A stretch of 64,000 bases of DNA, taken from contig NQOF01000001.1 in NCBI GenBank assembly GCA_002270465.1, forward strand, positions 746,501-810,500, in the 5' to 3' direction. Shown piece by piece: positions 52,001 through 60,849 of the stretch. Source of the DNA: Blautia hominis (GTDB lineage Bacteria > Bacillota > Clostridia > Lachnospirales > Lachnospiraceae). Below the pieces are notes generated by a model. It was given only the letters and a program-made list of their open reading frames with translations, was not told the origin of the DNA and did not search any database. The stretch's first letter is position 1, and each line of letters starts with the position of its first letter. The position numbers and the translations under genes were made by a program.

Positions 52001-52380
52001 ATTTCCGTATCCTGAAATACAAAAGTCACTCTCTGATGTACCTTCAAATACATCTCCACACTCTGGTCTGTGGCGATCCACATCCTGCCCATTACCACAT
52101 ACATATCCTCATTGGGACATATCACGTCATACTCTTCATCCCGTATGATACAATCCGGAATAAGATCTCTGAACTGAATAAACTGGTTCACACAGGCTTC
52201 CCGCCCGGACAGATATTCCGCCTCCCCTGTCCCCAGCCAGGAAAACTGAGGCGCAAAATGAGAAGTGATCCATTCTGCATCATGTTCGCAGTAATGCTTA
52301 TGCATGATGAGCCCTGCCATTTTTTTTACTTCCTCGATCCGTTGTTCGTATCCCATCTCTGCTCTTAATCTCATGCCCAT
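49048..52380 (-). CDS. Hybrid sensor histidine kinase/response regulator with SnoaL-like N-terminus and PAS domains
   Basis: 1110 aa, no membrane segment, so a cytoplasmic sensor. Residues 1-150 look like a SnoaL/NTF2-type domain (HYCEHDAEWITSHFAPQFSWLGTGE). Several PAS/PAC domains follow (about 185-690), then HisKA with phosphoacceptor H736 (MSHDIRTP), HATPase (DDGIGMS, GTGLGLAI) and a C-terminal receiver with D1036 (LMDIQMPVLDG). ATG 52380 is used; a later in-frame ATG 24 bases on is also possible. No output partner is encoded next to it. Confidence 0.85.
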   Translation of the reverse strand: MGMRLRAEMGYEQRIEEVKKMAGLIMHKHYCEHDAEWITSHFAPQFSWLGTGEAEYLSGREACVNQFIQFRDLIPDCIIRDEEYDVICPNEDMYVVMGRMWIATDQSVEMYLKVHQRVTFVFQDTEMGLKCCHIHCSNPYQEMMDGEHFPDRIGRQSYEYVQERLEALEEEIKQRNRQLEVIMSSIAGGLKISNDDDTYSFAFVSKEAAALFGYTVEEFMEVTGGSAVGTVYPPDLPKALADCEEAFRDGNLTYSTRYRVRCRDGSLKWVIDSGKKAQDVDGNWMVNSLYLDVTRSEEDAQRLREQTQLLTSIYDTVPCGIIRFMECRDGKYRLISLNKAALSLMGYGSMEEGLHDWREGVMGAVVPEDRKVIQDTYHKMTSRGDFQELEYRVQWKDGSIHWLNGTSMVVDFTPDGEKILQRTVVDITQRKVLQERLDREQEMYRVAMEAGSSVMFEYLIDEDVFISYEPRKGKGVLRHELRDYSKRLLKDQLVHPDDVPTVIDNICNGRTEVFEMRCSVPDGIKGQYFWYRANSRLMMENGKPSRVVGALHDIHSMKAKLSESSERLYMSQSALQAINDVYVSIFYVDLLKDSYYAVRLPEADKGLNLPRTGRYSSVLRSHILEDVDSKDLDKMAEICSRERLLGELTGKKEHLEVEFRHRDSVLWLRMEIHLTASDNGRSKTIIIAFRNISEEKQKELEYYEEEKKAKRALEEAYDSVNRANQAKSDFLSRMSHDIRTPMNAIMGMTAIAEKSLGDKEKTADCLEKINLSGVHLLELINEVLDMSKIESGNVSLSEDAFCLRDVLKDASQIIRPDADGKKQHLSVNVKEVEHDSVYGDPVRIRQILLNLLSNAVKYTHENGHIAVYLEEKLSSEGGVGCFEFIVEDDGIGMSENFQKKLFLPFERAEDSRVSHIQGTGLGLAITRNLVQMMNGTITVKSRLDQGTRFIVTIYLKLAQAGEVPVEQRSVKGSGPSDTFPPDTCVLLAEDNVLNQEIVRELLELSGIKTVCTSNGREAVERFLADPPGTYALILMDIQMPVLDGYGAARAIRRLGKTGQRPDAADIPIIALTANAFADDAYQAKQAGMDEHVTKPLEIGHLLKIMKRWIS

Positions 52381-52413
52381 TCAACCTGCTTTCCCGAATC
52401 CCTTGGCTCAAGC

Positions 52414-53859
52414 CTAATCCCTCTGCCCCTTCGTTCTCCTGACTTTACGAACCTTTCCCTTTATGGGTTTTGTCCGGAGACACTCTATTACCTGATTCCC
52501 TTTATCATTCAACACTTCCACATAGCTTAAGCTGTCCCTGATATCCACAATGCCTATATCAGAGGCTTCCAGTCCTTCTATGCTGCAGATAGTCCCTACA
52601 ATATCGCCTGCCCGCATTTTTGATTTCCGTCCGCCGCCGATGGACAGACGGGTAATACCCCGGTTTAATGCTGCCCCTTTTTTGGGCTTTGCTTCTATTT
52701 TAATGCGCTGGGATTTCCAGAATGCCTTTTCCTTCTCTTCATCCGCAGCCGGAAGTTCCATGCAAGGCAGCTTCCGTCCCACAAATTCCTCCACCTGCGC
52801 CAACATCTTTTTGTCTTCCTCTGTTATTAGGCTCACTGCTGTACCGCATTTTCCGTTTCTCCCTGTCCTTCCGATCCGGTGGACATAGGTTTCCTTTCCC
52901 GTAGGAAAATCATAATTCACCACATGCGTGATCTGCTCAAAATCAATCCCTCTTGCCGCCACATCTGTTGCGATCAGGAACCGAAAACAGCCTCTCCTGA
53001 ACGCATCCACGGTCTTCAGCCGTTCCCTCTGCTCCATCTCACCGTGCAGCATCCCGCAAAATATCCGTCTTCTGCGCAGCTTCTGAAACAGGACATTGGT
53101 CATCTCCCTGGTCCCGCAGAAGATCATACAGCTTTGAGGATCCTCATCCGTGAGGACCCTAAGAAAAGCATTGTATTTATTCTCCTGGTCCGTAAAATAT
53201 AACTTTTCCGTAATGGCTGCCGCCTGTTCATCTGTCGGCTTCTGCAGCACAAGTATGTTATCCGGAATATATTCATTGGCCAATTCCTGTATCTCCGGTC
53301 TCAGCGTAGCGGAAAACAGGCATATCCTGCTGTTTTCAGGAACCAGGGAAAGAATGTTTTTCACTTCCTCAATAAATCCCATGTCCAGCATCAAGTCCGC
53401 TTCGTCAATGACCAGCCATTTTACCTTATCCAGCTTCAGGCTCTCTCTGCCCAGATGGTCCATAATACGGCCCGGTGTACCTGTCACAATATGAGATTTC
53501 TGCCGCAGTGTCTGGATCTGCTTGTCAATAGGGAATCCGCCGAATACTGCGGGTACTTTCAAACGCTTTTTTCTGCCTATATGGAACATCTCCTCACTGA
53601 CCTGGACTGCCAGCTCCCTGGTAGGTTCCAGCACCAGTGCCTGGGGCGCATTCTCTTCCCACCGGACGCCTTCACAGATCGGTATGGCAAATGCCGCTGT
53701 CTTCCCGCTGCCTGTAGGTGCTTTCACCACTACATTTTTTCCCGCAAGCATGGGTAAAATGACCTCCCGCTGTATACTTGTGGGTTCTTTGTATCCCAGC
53801 CCCTTCAGTGCCTCCAGAATTTCTTCTGAAAGTGCGTATCGGTTAAATTCGTTTCTCAT
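52414..53859 (-). CDS. dbpA: DEAD-box RNA helicase (DbpA-like)
   Basis: 481 aa. Motifs in order: the Q-motif region near EPTSIQ, Walker A APTGSGKT, VIDEADLML, SATLRPE, and HRIGRTGR. The C-terminal DbpA-type RNA-binding domain (TRLSIGGGRKSKMRAGDIVGTICS onward) targets 23S rRNA hairpin 92 in known members, implying a role in large-subunit assembly. Start ATG 53859 follows AAAGG; longer in-frame starts upstream would cross the leader. Confidence 0.88.
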   Translation of the reverse strand: MRNEFNRYALSEEILEALKGLGYKEPTSIQREVILPMLAGKNVVVKAPTGSGKTAAFAIPICEGVRWEENAPQALVLEPTRELAVQVSEEMFHIGRKKRLKVPAVFGGFPIDKQIQTLRQKSHIVTGTPGRIMDHLGRESLKLDKVKWLVIDEADLMLDMGFIEEVKNILSLVPENSRICLFSATLRPEIQELANEYIPDNILVLQKPTDEQAAAITEKLYFTDQENKYNAFLRVLTDEDPQSCMIFCGTREMTNVLFQKLRRRRIFCGMLHGEMEQRERLKTVDAFRRGCFRFLIATDVAARGIDFEQITHVVNYDFPTGKETYVHRIGRTGRNGKCGTAVSLITEEDKKMLAQVEEFVGRKLPCMELPAADEEKEKAFWKSQRIKIEAKPKKGAALNRGITRLSIGGGRKSKMRAGDIVGTICSIEGLEASDIGIVDIRDSLSYVEVLNDKGNQVIECLRTKPIKGKVRKVRRTKGQRD

Positions 53860-54249
53860 TCTTTTATTACCTTTCTTTATCTCAGACGCCCGTCTTGTGT
53901 GGACACCGCCCATATTTGCGAACGGCAGCGAAAGCCCCATCACAACATCTATTTTAACAAAATACAGGCGGAATTGCCAGACATTATTCTCCTCCCCTTC
54001 TAAATGCCCAATCTCTCCCGTATATCATAATTCTACCTGACTTTCAAGCTGAAAAATACATACTCCATAACCAAAATTCCAGACAAATCCTCCAATAAAA
54101 TTGGATTGCTTGCACGTATCAATCAAATCTGCATTTCGTTATAATGATTTTATAAAATATTTCGTGAAATTTTATAAACCTATCTCATTCACAGGTGTGC
54201 CATTTACGCCGAACAGCATCCGCTATACGAAAGAAAGTGAGGGATCTCT
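53860..54249. other. Intergenic region between dbpA-like and GPH transporter genes
   Basis: 390 bp. On the minus strand a promoter candidate TTGAAA (54047-54042), 17-base spacer, TATACG (54024-54019) serves the helicase. Between it and the helicase lies an 11-codon reading frame (53984 to 53949, MSGNSACILLK) with a strong GGGGAGGAG site, a possible leader peptide. On the plus strand TATAAT (54140-54145) without a good -35 precedes a partial palindrome ATTTCGTGAAAT near 54155, consistent with a regulated promoter for the GPH gene. Nothing else is seen. Confidence 0.4.
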
Positions 54250-55626
54250 ATGGAAGTAACCAGCAGTAAAAAAGAAATCTGGACAATGGGAAGTTATTCT
54301 TTGCTGACCCTGGCAATCATGGTTGGATTCATGTACCTGAACACATTTGCTACCGAGGTTCTGGTAATTCCCGCAGGCACTCTTGCGCTGGCACTGGGTG
54401 TGGCAAAACTGCTGGATTTCTGCTTCAGCCTGTTTGCCGGTGCGATCATCGAGAAAGTAAAAATCGGCAGAACCGGCAAGAACCAGTCCTGGCTCTATCT
54501 TGGCCGCTGGATCCTCGCAGTTTCCATCATGGCTGAGGTCTGCAACACCAGTTCCGCTCCCATGATCGTCCGGGTGGCAGTCCTGTCCGTATCCTATACG
54601 GTCCTGAACTGTCTGATGAACATTCTGCAGACTGCATATTACGGCGTCCTTGCAGCCGTTGCCGGTCCCAACATGGCCAACCGAAATGCCATGACCATCA
54701 ATATGACCCGCCAAAGCACCGTTATCACCATCATCAGTTCCTTCATTCCAACTTTTGTTACGATTCTTCCTTTCGGAAACTGGAACTATTTTATCGTGGC
54801 TTTCGTATTCATGATCCCTATGCCTTTTGCTTTGGGAGCCATCGCCAAATGTGCGGACGGCAAGGATGTCCCGGTGGGGGCTACCGCTTCCGTCAACCAG
54901 GTGGGCATCGGTGATATGTTCGGCACGCTGCTTAAAAATCCTCAGATGCTGGTCCTCTTCCTGGTATTTACCATCCTCTACATTGCCCAGTTCACCTACC
55001 AGGCTAACTATACCTATTATTTTATTTATGTTGTGGGCGATTTTACGAAGATGACCCTTGCCACTTTGATCAATGCCTTTGTAGGATTTCTGGCAGCCAT
55101 GGTAATGCCAAAACTGGGGGCAAAACTGGGAAAGAAAATGTCCTGTGTGACCGGATTTGCCATGATGAGCCTTGCTCTGATCCTGGTATCATTTTTCGGG
55201 GCTCCAAACGGTGTTCCGAATCTGACCGCTTACATTATCATTATGTCTCTGCTGATGGCCGGAACTTATACCTGGATGCCTTACATGGTTGTTCTCTTCC
55301 TGGATGCAGGTGAATATTTCCTGTATAAAACCGGAAAAGATACCCGCGCTATCGCCGCCGGCCTGGCCTCTCCGCCTATGAAGATTGGCATGACCGTTGG
55401 CAACACCCTTGGACTGGCTCTGCTGTCAGCCATCGGATTCGTCTCCGGAGGTGCTTTTGAAATAAGCGTTACATGGATCGCCAATTTCATGCGTGTTACC
55501 TTCATGCTCCCCGGTTTTATCTATCTGGCCGCTGCTGTTATCATGCTGCTCTTTTACAAGATCAGCGACAAGGATGCCGCCAAATATGCCCAGGCAAACG
55601 CTGAGAAGATGAAACAAGGTAAATAA
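54250..55626 (+). CDS. GPH/MFS-type symporter
   Basis: 458 aa with about 12 hydrophobic segments, resembling the glycoside-pentoside-hexuronide:cation symporter group (GVAKLLDFCFSLFAGAIIEKVKIGRTGKNQSW near the N-terminus). The substrate could be a sugar, a glycoside or, given its neighbour, a methylated compound. It lies 69 bp upstream of an URO-D family protein on the same strand, so the two probably form an operon. Start ATG 54250 is preceded by GTGAGGG. Confidence 0.8.
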   Translation: MEVTSSKKEIWTMGSYSLLTLAIMVGFMYLNTFATEVLVIPAGTLALALGVAKLLDFCFSLFAGAIIEKVKIGRTGKNQSWLYLGRWILAVSIMAEVCNTSSAPMIVRVAVLSVSYTVLNCLMNILQTAYYGVLAAVAGPNMANRNAMTINMTRQSTVITIISSFIPTFVTILPFGNWNYFIVAFVFMIPMPFALGAIAKCADGKDVPVGATASVNQVGIGDMFGTLLKNPQMLVLFLVFTILYIAQFTYQANYTYYFIYVVGDFTKMTLATLINAFVGFLAAMVMPKLGAKLGKKMSCVTGFAMMSLALILVSFFGAPNGVPNLTAYIIIMSLLMAGTYTWMPYMVVLFLDAGEYFLYKTGKDTRAIAAGLASPPMKIGMTVGNTLGLALLSAIGFVSGGAFEISVTWIANFMRVTFMLPGFIYLAAAVIMLLFYKISDKDAAKYAQANAEKMKQGK

Positions 55627-55695
55627 TAGAAAGTACATTTTGCGCACTTCCTATTGCCATGATATAAAAATACACTCAGAACAGGAGATACTATT

Positions 55696-56790
55696 ATGTC
55701 AAAAATTCCCTTTGATGAAAAAGAAATGAATGTTGCTTATACTGTTCCAAATTTACTCGACCCTACCATCCCCGAGAGTCCTGCCTGGACTTATCCACAG
55801 TCCGAAAAGGACGCGGTAAAAGAACTGTATGCGGGAACACCAACCTGGTGTCTCTCCGGTTTGGAGACTGGTCTTTTTGCCCCTTCCGTAATCCCGGACA
55901 ACATCGCCCGCGGCTTTGTCATTGAGGGCAGCCCCTTCGATATGGCAGACTACGGCGGTCCTGATATGTTCGGTATCGAATGGGAATATGTTCCCGTAGC
56001 AGGAGGCTCCATGGTCCGCCCCGGCACCCCCTTTCTTGAGGATGCCAACGACTGGCGCAAAATGCTGAAATTCCCCAACATTGATGCCTGGGACTGGGAT
56101 GCCAGCGGCAGAGAAAACTATGATTATCTCCATAACGGAAAAGCAAATATGCTTTGGTTCTTAAACGGATGCTGGTATGAGAGACTGGTTTCCTTCATGG
56201 ATTTTGAAGGTGCTGTGGTCGCCCTGATCGACGAGGAACAAAAAGATGCCTTAAAAGAACTGTTCGCAGAGACAACTGCGCTGTATTGTAAACTTGTTGA
56301 CCGCTGCGCCGAGACTTACGGGGACGGTATCTCGGGCTTTACCGTTCATGATGACTGGGGTTCCCAGAGAGCACCTTTCTTCTCCCCTGCGGTGGGGGAG
56401 GAAATGATCGTCCCCTACATGAGAGAACTGACGGACCACATCAAGTCCAAAGGGCTGATCGCCGACCTGCATAGCTGCGGCAGCCTGGAGATGCAGCTTC
56501 CAAACTTCATAAAAGCCGGCTGGCAGTCCTGGTGTCCCATGCCAATGAACCCCACCCGGAAGATGTATGAAGAATACGGCGATAAGATCCTGCTCCACGT
56601 GGAACCTGACCTACCTGAAGGTGCCTCTGAAGAGGAGCAGGAAAAAGCAGGCGGCGAGTTCGTAAAGAACTACTTCAAACCCGGCAAATACTGCATCCCC
56701 AACTATATGTACTTTCCTCAGAAGATGACACCGGCGTTCCGCAGAGGCATGTACCGTGCATCCAGACAGCAGGCGGTAAGCAGCCTCTGA
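55696..56790 (+). CDS. URO-D family protein, methyltransferase-like
   Basis: 364 aa of the uroporphyrinogen decarboxylase superfamily. It has no heme pathway neighbours and its sequence is more like the MtaA/CmuA methyltransferase branch. The HSCGS segment near residue 257 carries the His and Cys that bind zinc in methylcobamide-dependent members; WQSWCP follows with another Cys. Probable role is methyl transfer in use of a methylated substrate brought in by the adjacent GPH transporter. No corrinoid protein gene is adjacent, so a decarboxylase or other role stays open. Confidence 0.75.
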   Translation: MSKIPFDEKEMNVAYTVPNLLDPTIPESPAWTYPQSEKDAVKELYAGTPTWCLSGLETGLFAPSVIPDNIARGFVIEGSPFDMADYGGPDMFGIEWEYVPVAGGSMVRPGTPFLEDANDWRKMLKFPNIDAWDWDASGRENYDYLHNGKANMLWFLNGCWYERLVSFMDFEGAVVALIDEEQKDALKELFAETTALYCKLVDRCAETYGDGISGFTVHDDWGSQRAPFFSPAVGEEMIVPYMRELTDHIKSKGLIADLHSCGSLEMQLPNFIKAGWQSWCPMPMNPTRKMYEEYGDKILLHVEPDLPEGASEEEQEKAGGEFVKNYFKPGKYCIPNYMYFPQKMTPAFRRGMYRASRQQAVSSL

Positions 56791-56976
56791 TTTCACAGAT
56801 TGATCTGATACCCTTTTTCTTTTCATCAACAGCGCCCGAAAGATGTATCTCTTTTGGGCGCTGTTCGTTCATGGCATGCCTGTATTTTACTGTAGTCCTG
56901 TGTGTGCGAACCCAGCTTACAGAATGGCTGTACATATACTTCTATCCATTTTGCTTTTTGAAAGTGAGGAACACAA

Positions 56977-58401
56977 ATGTCAAACAAAAATCCGTCTTCA
57001 GCGGCAGTTCTGCCGGAAGAAAATAATATCATGGGTACTGCTCCCATTCCAAAACTACTTGCAAAATTCGCCATCCCCTCCGTCATTTCCATGCTGGTAA
57101 ACTCTATCTATAATCTTGTGGATCAGATCTTTATCGGCCAGGGTGTGGGATATCTTGGAAATGCTGCCACCAACGTGGTATTTCCTTTTGTCACCATCGC
57201 TATGGCAGTTTCACTGATGATCTCCGTAGGCACCGCTGCCAATGTGGGACTGAATCTTGGGGGAAAGGATCAGGACTGTGCCAATCTCACCCTTGGCAAC
57301 GGCCTTACGCTTGCCCTGTCAAGCGGCATCCTCCTCTGCATTTTAGGTGAACTCTTCATGGTCCCCTTGCTGCGCCTCTTCGGTGCCACGGACACGGTAC
57401 TGCCCTATGCCATTGACTATGGCCGTATTTATCTTCTGGGCACCATGTTCACCAGCGTGGGCATTATGATCAGTGATGAGATCCGTGCTGACGGCAACCC
57501 TGGCTATGCCATGAACTCCATGCTGATCGGCGCTGTACTGAACTGTGTGCTGGACCCCCTGTTTATCTTTGTCTTCCACTGGGGTGTTAAGGGCGCCGCC
57601 TTTGCCACTATCATCGGACAATTCGGCACACTTATCTTCTGTCTGCTCTACCTGAAAAAATTCCGCACCCTGACAATGAAGAAGGAAAACATGAAGCTTC
57701 GGTTATCTGTTGTAAAAAGCATCCTGACCCTTGGTCTTTCCTCCTTCCTCACGCAATGCGCGGCACTTGTCATGCAGATCATCATGAATCAGCAGACCAT
57801 CAAATATGGTGCCCTCTCCCAATACGGCGCTGACATTCCTCTGACTGTATTCGGAATCGTCAATAAAGTAAACGGCCTGATGATGTCCCTGATCATGGGC
57901 ATCTCCGTAGGCTCACAGCCCTTATTCAGCTATAATTACGGTGCTAAATTATTTACCCGCGTAAAAAAGCTGGCGAAAACCTGTCTTATTGTGTGTGTCA
58001 CCATCGGTTTTCTCGGTATGCTCTGCCTGCAGATCTTTCCCCAGCAGATCATTTCCCTGTTTGGACAGGAAAATGCTCTGTATAATGAATTTGCCGTTAT
58101 GTGCCTGAAGAACATGACTATATTTATCTTTGTTATGGGAGTTCAGATGGTAGCCAGTGTATACTTTCAGGCAGTGGGAAAGGCAATGGGAGCTACGGTA
58201 CTCTCCCTGTCGCGCCAGGTATTGTTCATGATCCCCTGTATGCTGCTCCTTCCCCACTTCTTTGGGATCATTGGTCTCATGTGGTCTTTTCCGGTATCCG
58301 ATGTTTTTTCAGTGGCTATGGCAGCGGTCATGCTCACCACAGAGATGCGGAAACTCAACCGGCTGATCCGGTTTCCGCTGGCCCCGGAAGCTGACGTGTA
58401 A
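56977..58401 (+). CDS. MATE family efflux transporter
   Basis: 474 aa with 12 hydrophobic segments and the NorM-like start LLAKFAIPSVISMLVNSIYNLVDQIFIG spread over about 27-55. Start ATG 56977 follows GTGAGGAA. A 186-bp gap separates it from the URO-D gene, so it may be transcribed alone. Substrate unknown. Confidence 0.88.
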   Translation: MSNKNPSSAAVLPEENNIMGTAPIPKLLAKFAIPSVISMLVNSIYNLVDQIFIGQGVGYLGNAATNVVFPFVTIAMAVSLMISVGTAANVGLNLGGKDQDCANLTLGNGLTLALSSGILLCILGELFMVPLLRLFGATDTVLPYAIDYGRIYLLGTMFTSVGIMISDEIRADGNPGYAMNSMLIGAVLNCVLDPLFIFVFHWGVKGAAFATIIGQFGTLIFCLLYLKKFRTLTMKKENMKLRLSVVKSILTLGLSSFLTQCAALVMQIIMNQQTIKYGALSQYGADIPLTVFGIVNKVNGLMMSLIMGISVGSQPLFSYNYGAKLFTRVKKLAKTCLIVCVTIGFLGMLCLQIFPQQIISLFGQENALYNEFAVMCLKNMTIFIFVMGVQMVASVYFQAVGKAMGATVLSLSRQVLFMIPCMLLLPHFFGIIGLMWSFPVSDVFSVAMAAVMLTTEMRKLNRLIRFPLAPEADV

Positions 58402-58427
58402 ATATTTTTGACTGCGCCTTAAAAATA

Positions 58428-58466
58428 ATCCAGCCAATCTTTGGCTTTTGCAAAGATTGGCTGGAT
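58428..58466. terminator. Bidirectional terminator between the MATE and URO-D-like genes
   Basis: A perfect 15-bp stem (58428-58442 with 58452-58466). The minus-strand tail is TATTTTTAA and the plus-strand tail ATGTTTCTGTTT. Confidence 0.85.
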
Positions 58467-58490
58467 ATGTTTCTGTTTCCATGTGTAATT

Positions 58491-59480
58491 TTAGCGCTTT
58501 TGGTAAAAGGATAATCCATACTTCCTTGCCTCATCGGCCAGGTATTCCCCCTGCTCCTGAAATCTCGGAGTGATTCCGCTCTCCCAGAAGATATACCGTC
58601 CTCCCGGTCCGTAAGTATCCATTGCCAAACGCACAGAATCCCTCACTTCTTCCTCCGTTGAGTCCGCCTGATTTCCCCTGCCGAATGAATCCCAGCCTCC
58701 GATCGCTACCAGGCCATACTTTTCTTTATACAGATTAATATCATTATAAATCTGGAGCGGTTCTATCGCTTTCACCCCAACCTCAACAATATCCTCAATA
58801 ATTGCTGATATATCCCCATCCACGTGCATGGTTGGTATTGCCCCAAGTTCATGGACTGCATCAAACATTTTTTTATGTATTGGCTTCAGAATCTCCCGGT
58901 ATGTATCCGGAGACATGAGCAGCCCTTTATTTGTGGCGATATGTTCCATAAAGGTGATCATTTCCGGTTTCAGGTATTTACATTGGTGACGCATAACATC
59001 AATCCAAAAATCCGCGATAGCGTTAAGGGCTTTGCCTGTCTCCTCCGGCTCCAATGCCAGTGATAAAAGCGCGTTCTCAAACCCCATCATATAGTGGAGC
59101 TCGTCCCAGACGAATCCGGCGTAATAGTCGATCATCTGCCCGTCTTTCACCATAGTGGCCCTAAGCCTCTTGGCCTCTGTCTCCCAATCAATCTGATCCA
59201 GATCAATTTTAGGTATAATATCCCGCCAGCGGGTGATATCCTCCAGCTCGAACACATGACTATGAGTGTTTGCAGGAATCCCTCCATCGGGGGTATTGAT
59301 AAAGGAAACGCCAAACGGGTCCACATAATAGCCTGTGGAAGGGTTATACTCCCTTCTTAGCGTGACATTCAGCATGAAAGAAAATGCATCCTCATGATAG
59401 GGAATCCATGCCGGCTCCTTCCCCGCAAATACTAATTCAAGATTTTCTTTTTCTGTGATTTCTTTCTTTAAATTCATCAT
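58491..59480 (-). CDS. URO-D family protein lacking the zinc cysteine
   Basis: 329 aa of the uroporphyrinogen decarboxylase superfamily. The position equivalent to the His-x-Cys zinc motif reads MHVDGD, so the cysteine found in MtaA-type enzymes is Asp here. It is the last gene of the minus-strand operon buk-nhaC-ptb-MFS-uroD, 16 bp after the MFS gene. Function unknown; related in fold to the protein at 55696 but clearly a different branch. RBS AAGGATAGG precedes the paired ATGs at 59480 and 59477. Confidence 0.75.
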   Translation of the reverse strand: MMNLKKEITEKENLELVFAGKEPAWIPYHEDAFSFMLNVTLRREYNPSTGYYVDPFGVSFINTPDGGIPANTHSHVFELEDITRWRDIIPKIDLDQIDWETEAKRLRATMVKDGQMIDYYAGFVWDELHYMMGFENALLSLALEPEETGKALNAIADFWIDVMRHQCKYLKPEMITFMEHIATNKGLLMSPDTYREILKPIHKKMFDAVHELGAIPTMHVDGDISAIIEDIVEVGVKAIEPLQIYNDINLYKEKYGLVAIGGWDSFGRGNQADSTEEEVRDSVRLAMDTYGPGGRYIFWESGITPRFQEQGEYLADEARKYGLSFYQKR

Positions 59481-59496
59481 ATCCTATCCTTTCCTA

Positions 59497-60822
59497 TTAT
59501 ATTTGGCTTATCTTTTCTATTTCATCATTGCCGCCTTCTATTTCCACACGTCCTGTTTCCACATACTTCTTTTTATAAAAGTGTATCACAATACTGTTGA
59601 CCACCCCCAAAACCATCATACATATAGTGTAAATAAATATCCGTGTATAACCTGCATTGCCGTAAGTATCCAGCCAATGTCCATATAGTGTATATAAGAA
59701 TAAATCCGGGCAGAAACCAACCGCGCAGACAATACCCGCAGCAGTTGCGGCATATTTTCTTGGAATCTTCATCTCTGACGGGATTGACATCATACCGCCC
59801 CGCGAAATCTGGATCAGGAATCCGATGAGCAAGGTGATCGCTGTCACTGCTCCTGCAGAAGCATGCCCTGTCATAGTCATGAATATAACCGTAACAATAC
59901 CGCCTAATCCCAATGTTATGCCGATGACTCTTGATACGGAATTGATCTTGTCACCCAGAAACCCTCCCAGCGGAGCACCGATCACACGGATACCATAAGT
60001 CCTGATAACAGCAATAACACCGGAACTTACTACCGTGATCCCCAGCACATTCGTCATATATGGTGTAAAATAGGTTACGGCAAGTCCTACGGAATAGCAG
60101 GAAAATACGGTAATGCCGGAAAGCCAGGTGCGCGGATCTTTGAAAACACCAATCCATTCTGCCCTGCTTATTTTAGTCTTGCCCTCTTCAGCTGCAGCAC
60201 TTCTGAGCGCCTTATCCGGATTCGGAAGTAAAAAGATAAGGACCGTGGTAACGATCAATCCAACTACCCCATAGCTGATAATAACAGCCCGCAGACCGCC
60301 AATACCGCCTCCAAAAGCCTTAATAGCAAATTTTGCGTAAACAGCCAGAGCAATAAAATTAATGACCACACTGGCCAGGCCATATAAGGCGTCAGCAGTT
60401 CCAAAAAGCGTCCCCTGGCTCTTTTCATCCCCCAAAAGCCGGACCAGCTTTGTATGGGCCGGAAAGAATAAAAATAATGCGGCAACTGCCAATGCTGACC
60501 AGATAAATACAGCAAATTTATAATTCATATTCATGGCAAAAATAAAGCTCAACAGACAGGTGGCATACATACCAATGAGATAAACCGTCTTTGCATTAAA
60601 TTTATCACTTATGACACCGCCAATAGGTGCGATCAAATTGCCCACACCAAAAATGGCGATCAGAACCCCAAGCTGTGTATTTGTAGCATTCAATGCTGAT
60701 GCCAGATCATCATAAAATACATACTGGATGAATGGAGTCGCATAAATGATAGAATAGGCAAACCCCATTAAAAAAAGTATAAATATTTGTCTGGGTGAAA
60801 TAGATACCTTTGTTTTTTGCAT
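59497..60822 (-). CDS. MFS transporter, paralog of the one at 1508-2740
   Basis: 441 aa with about 12 hydrophobic segments. Same subfamily as the MFS gene at 1508 (YDDL near residue 34, NTQLG, GGVISDKF, SQGTLFG, AATAAGIVCAVGF). Fourth gene of the operon with butyrate kinase, an NhaC carrier and phosphotransbutyrylase, starting 27 bp after ptb behind GGAGG. Likely moves a carboxylic acid or the precursor degraded by the operon. The substrate is not known. Confidence 0.87.
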   Translation of the reverse strand: MQKTKVSISPRQIFILFLMGFAYSIIYATPFIQYVFYDDLASALNATNTQLGVLIAIFGVGNLIAPIGGVISDKFNAKTVYLIGMYATCLLSFIFAMNMNYKFAVFIWSALAVAALFLFFPAHTKLVRLLGDEKSQGTLFGTADALYGLASVVINFIALAVYAKFAIKAFGGGIGGLRAVIISYGVVGLIVTTVLIFLLPNPDKALRSAAAEEGKTKISRAEWIGVFKDPRTWLSGITVFSCYSVGLAVTYFTPYMTNVLGITVVSSGVIAVIRTYGIRVIGAPLGGFLGDKINSVSRVIGITLGLGGIVTVIFMTMTGHASAGAVTAITLLIGFLIQISRGGMMSIPSEMKIPRKYAATAAGIVCAVGFCPDLFLYTLYGHWLDTYGNAGYTRIFIYTICMMVLGVVNSIVIHFYKKKYVETGRVEIEGGNDEIEKISQI

Positions 60823-60849
60823 TTGAAAAACCCCTCCTTTGTCAGACGA

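Noticed and set aside
53860-53943. Helicase start at 53943
   Set aside because: The extra 28 residues do not resemble the family's N-terminus; ATG 53859 begins the normal DbpA start with AAAGG before it.
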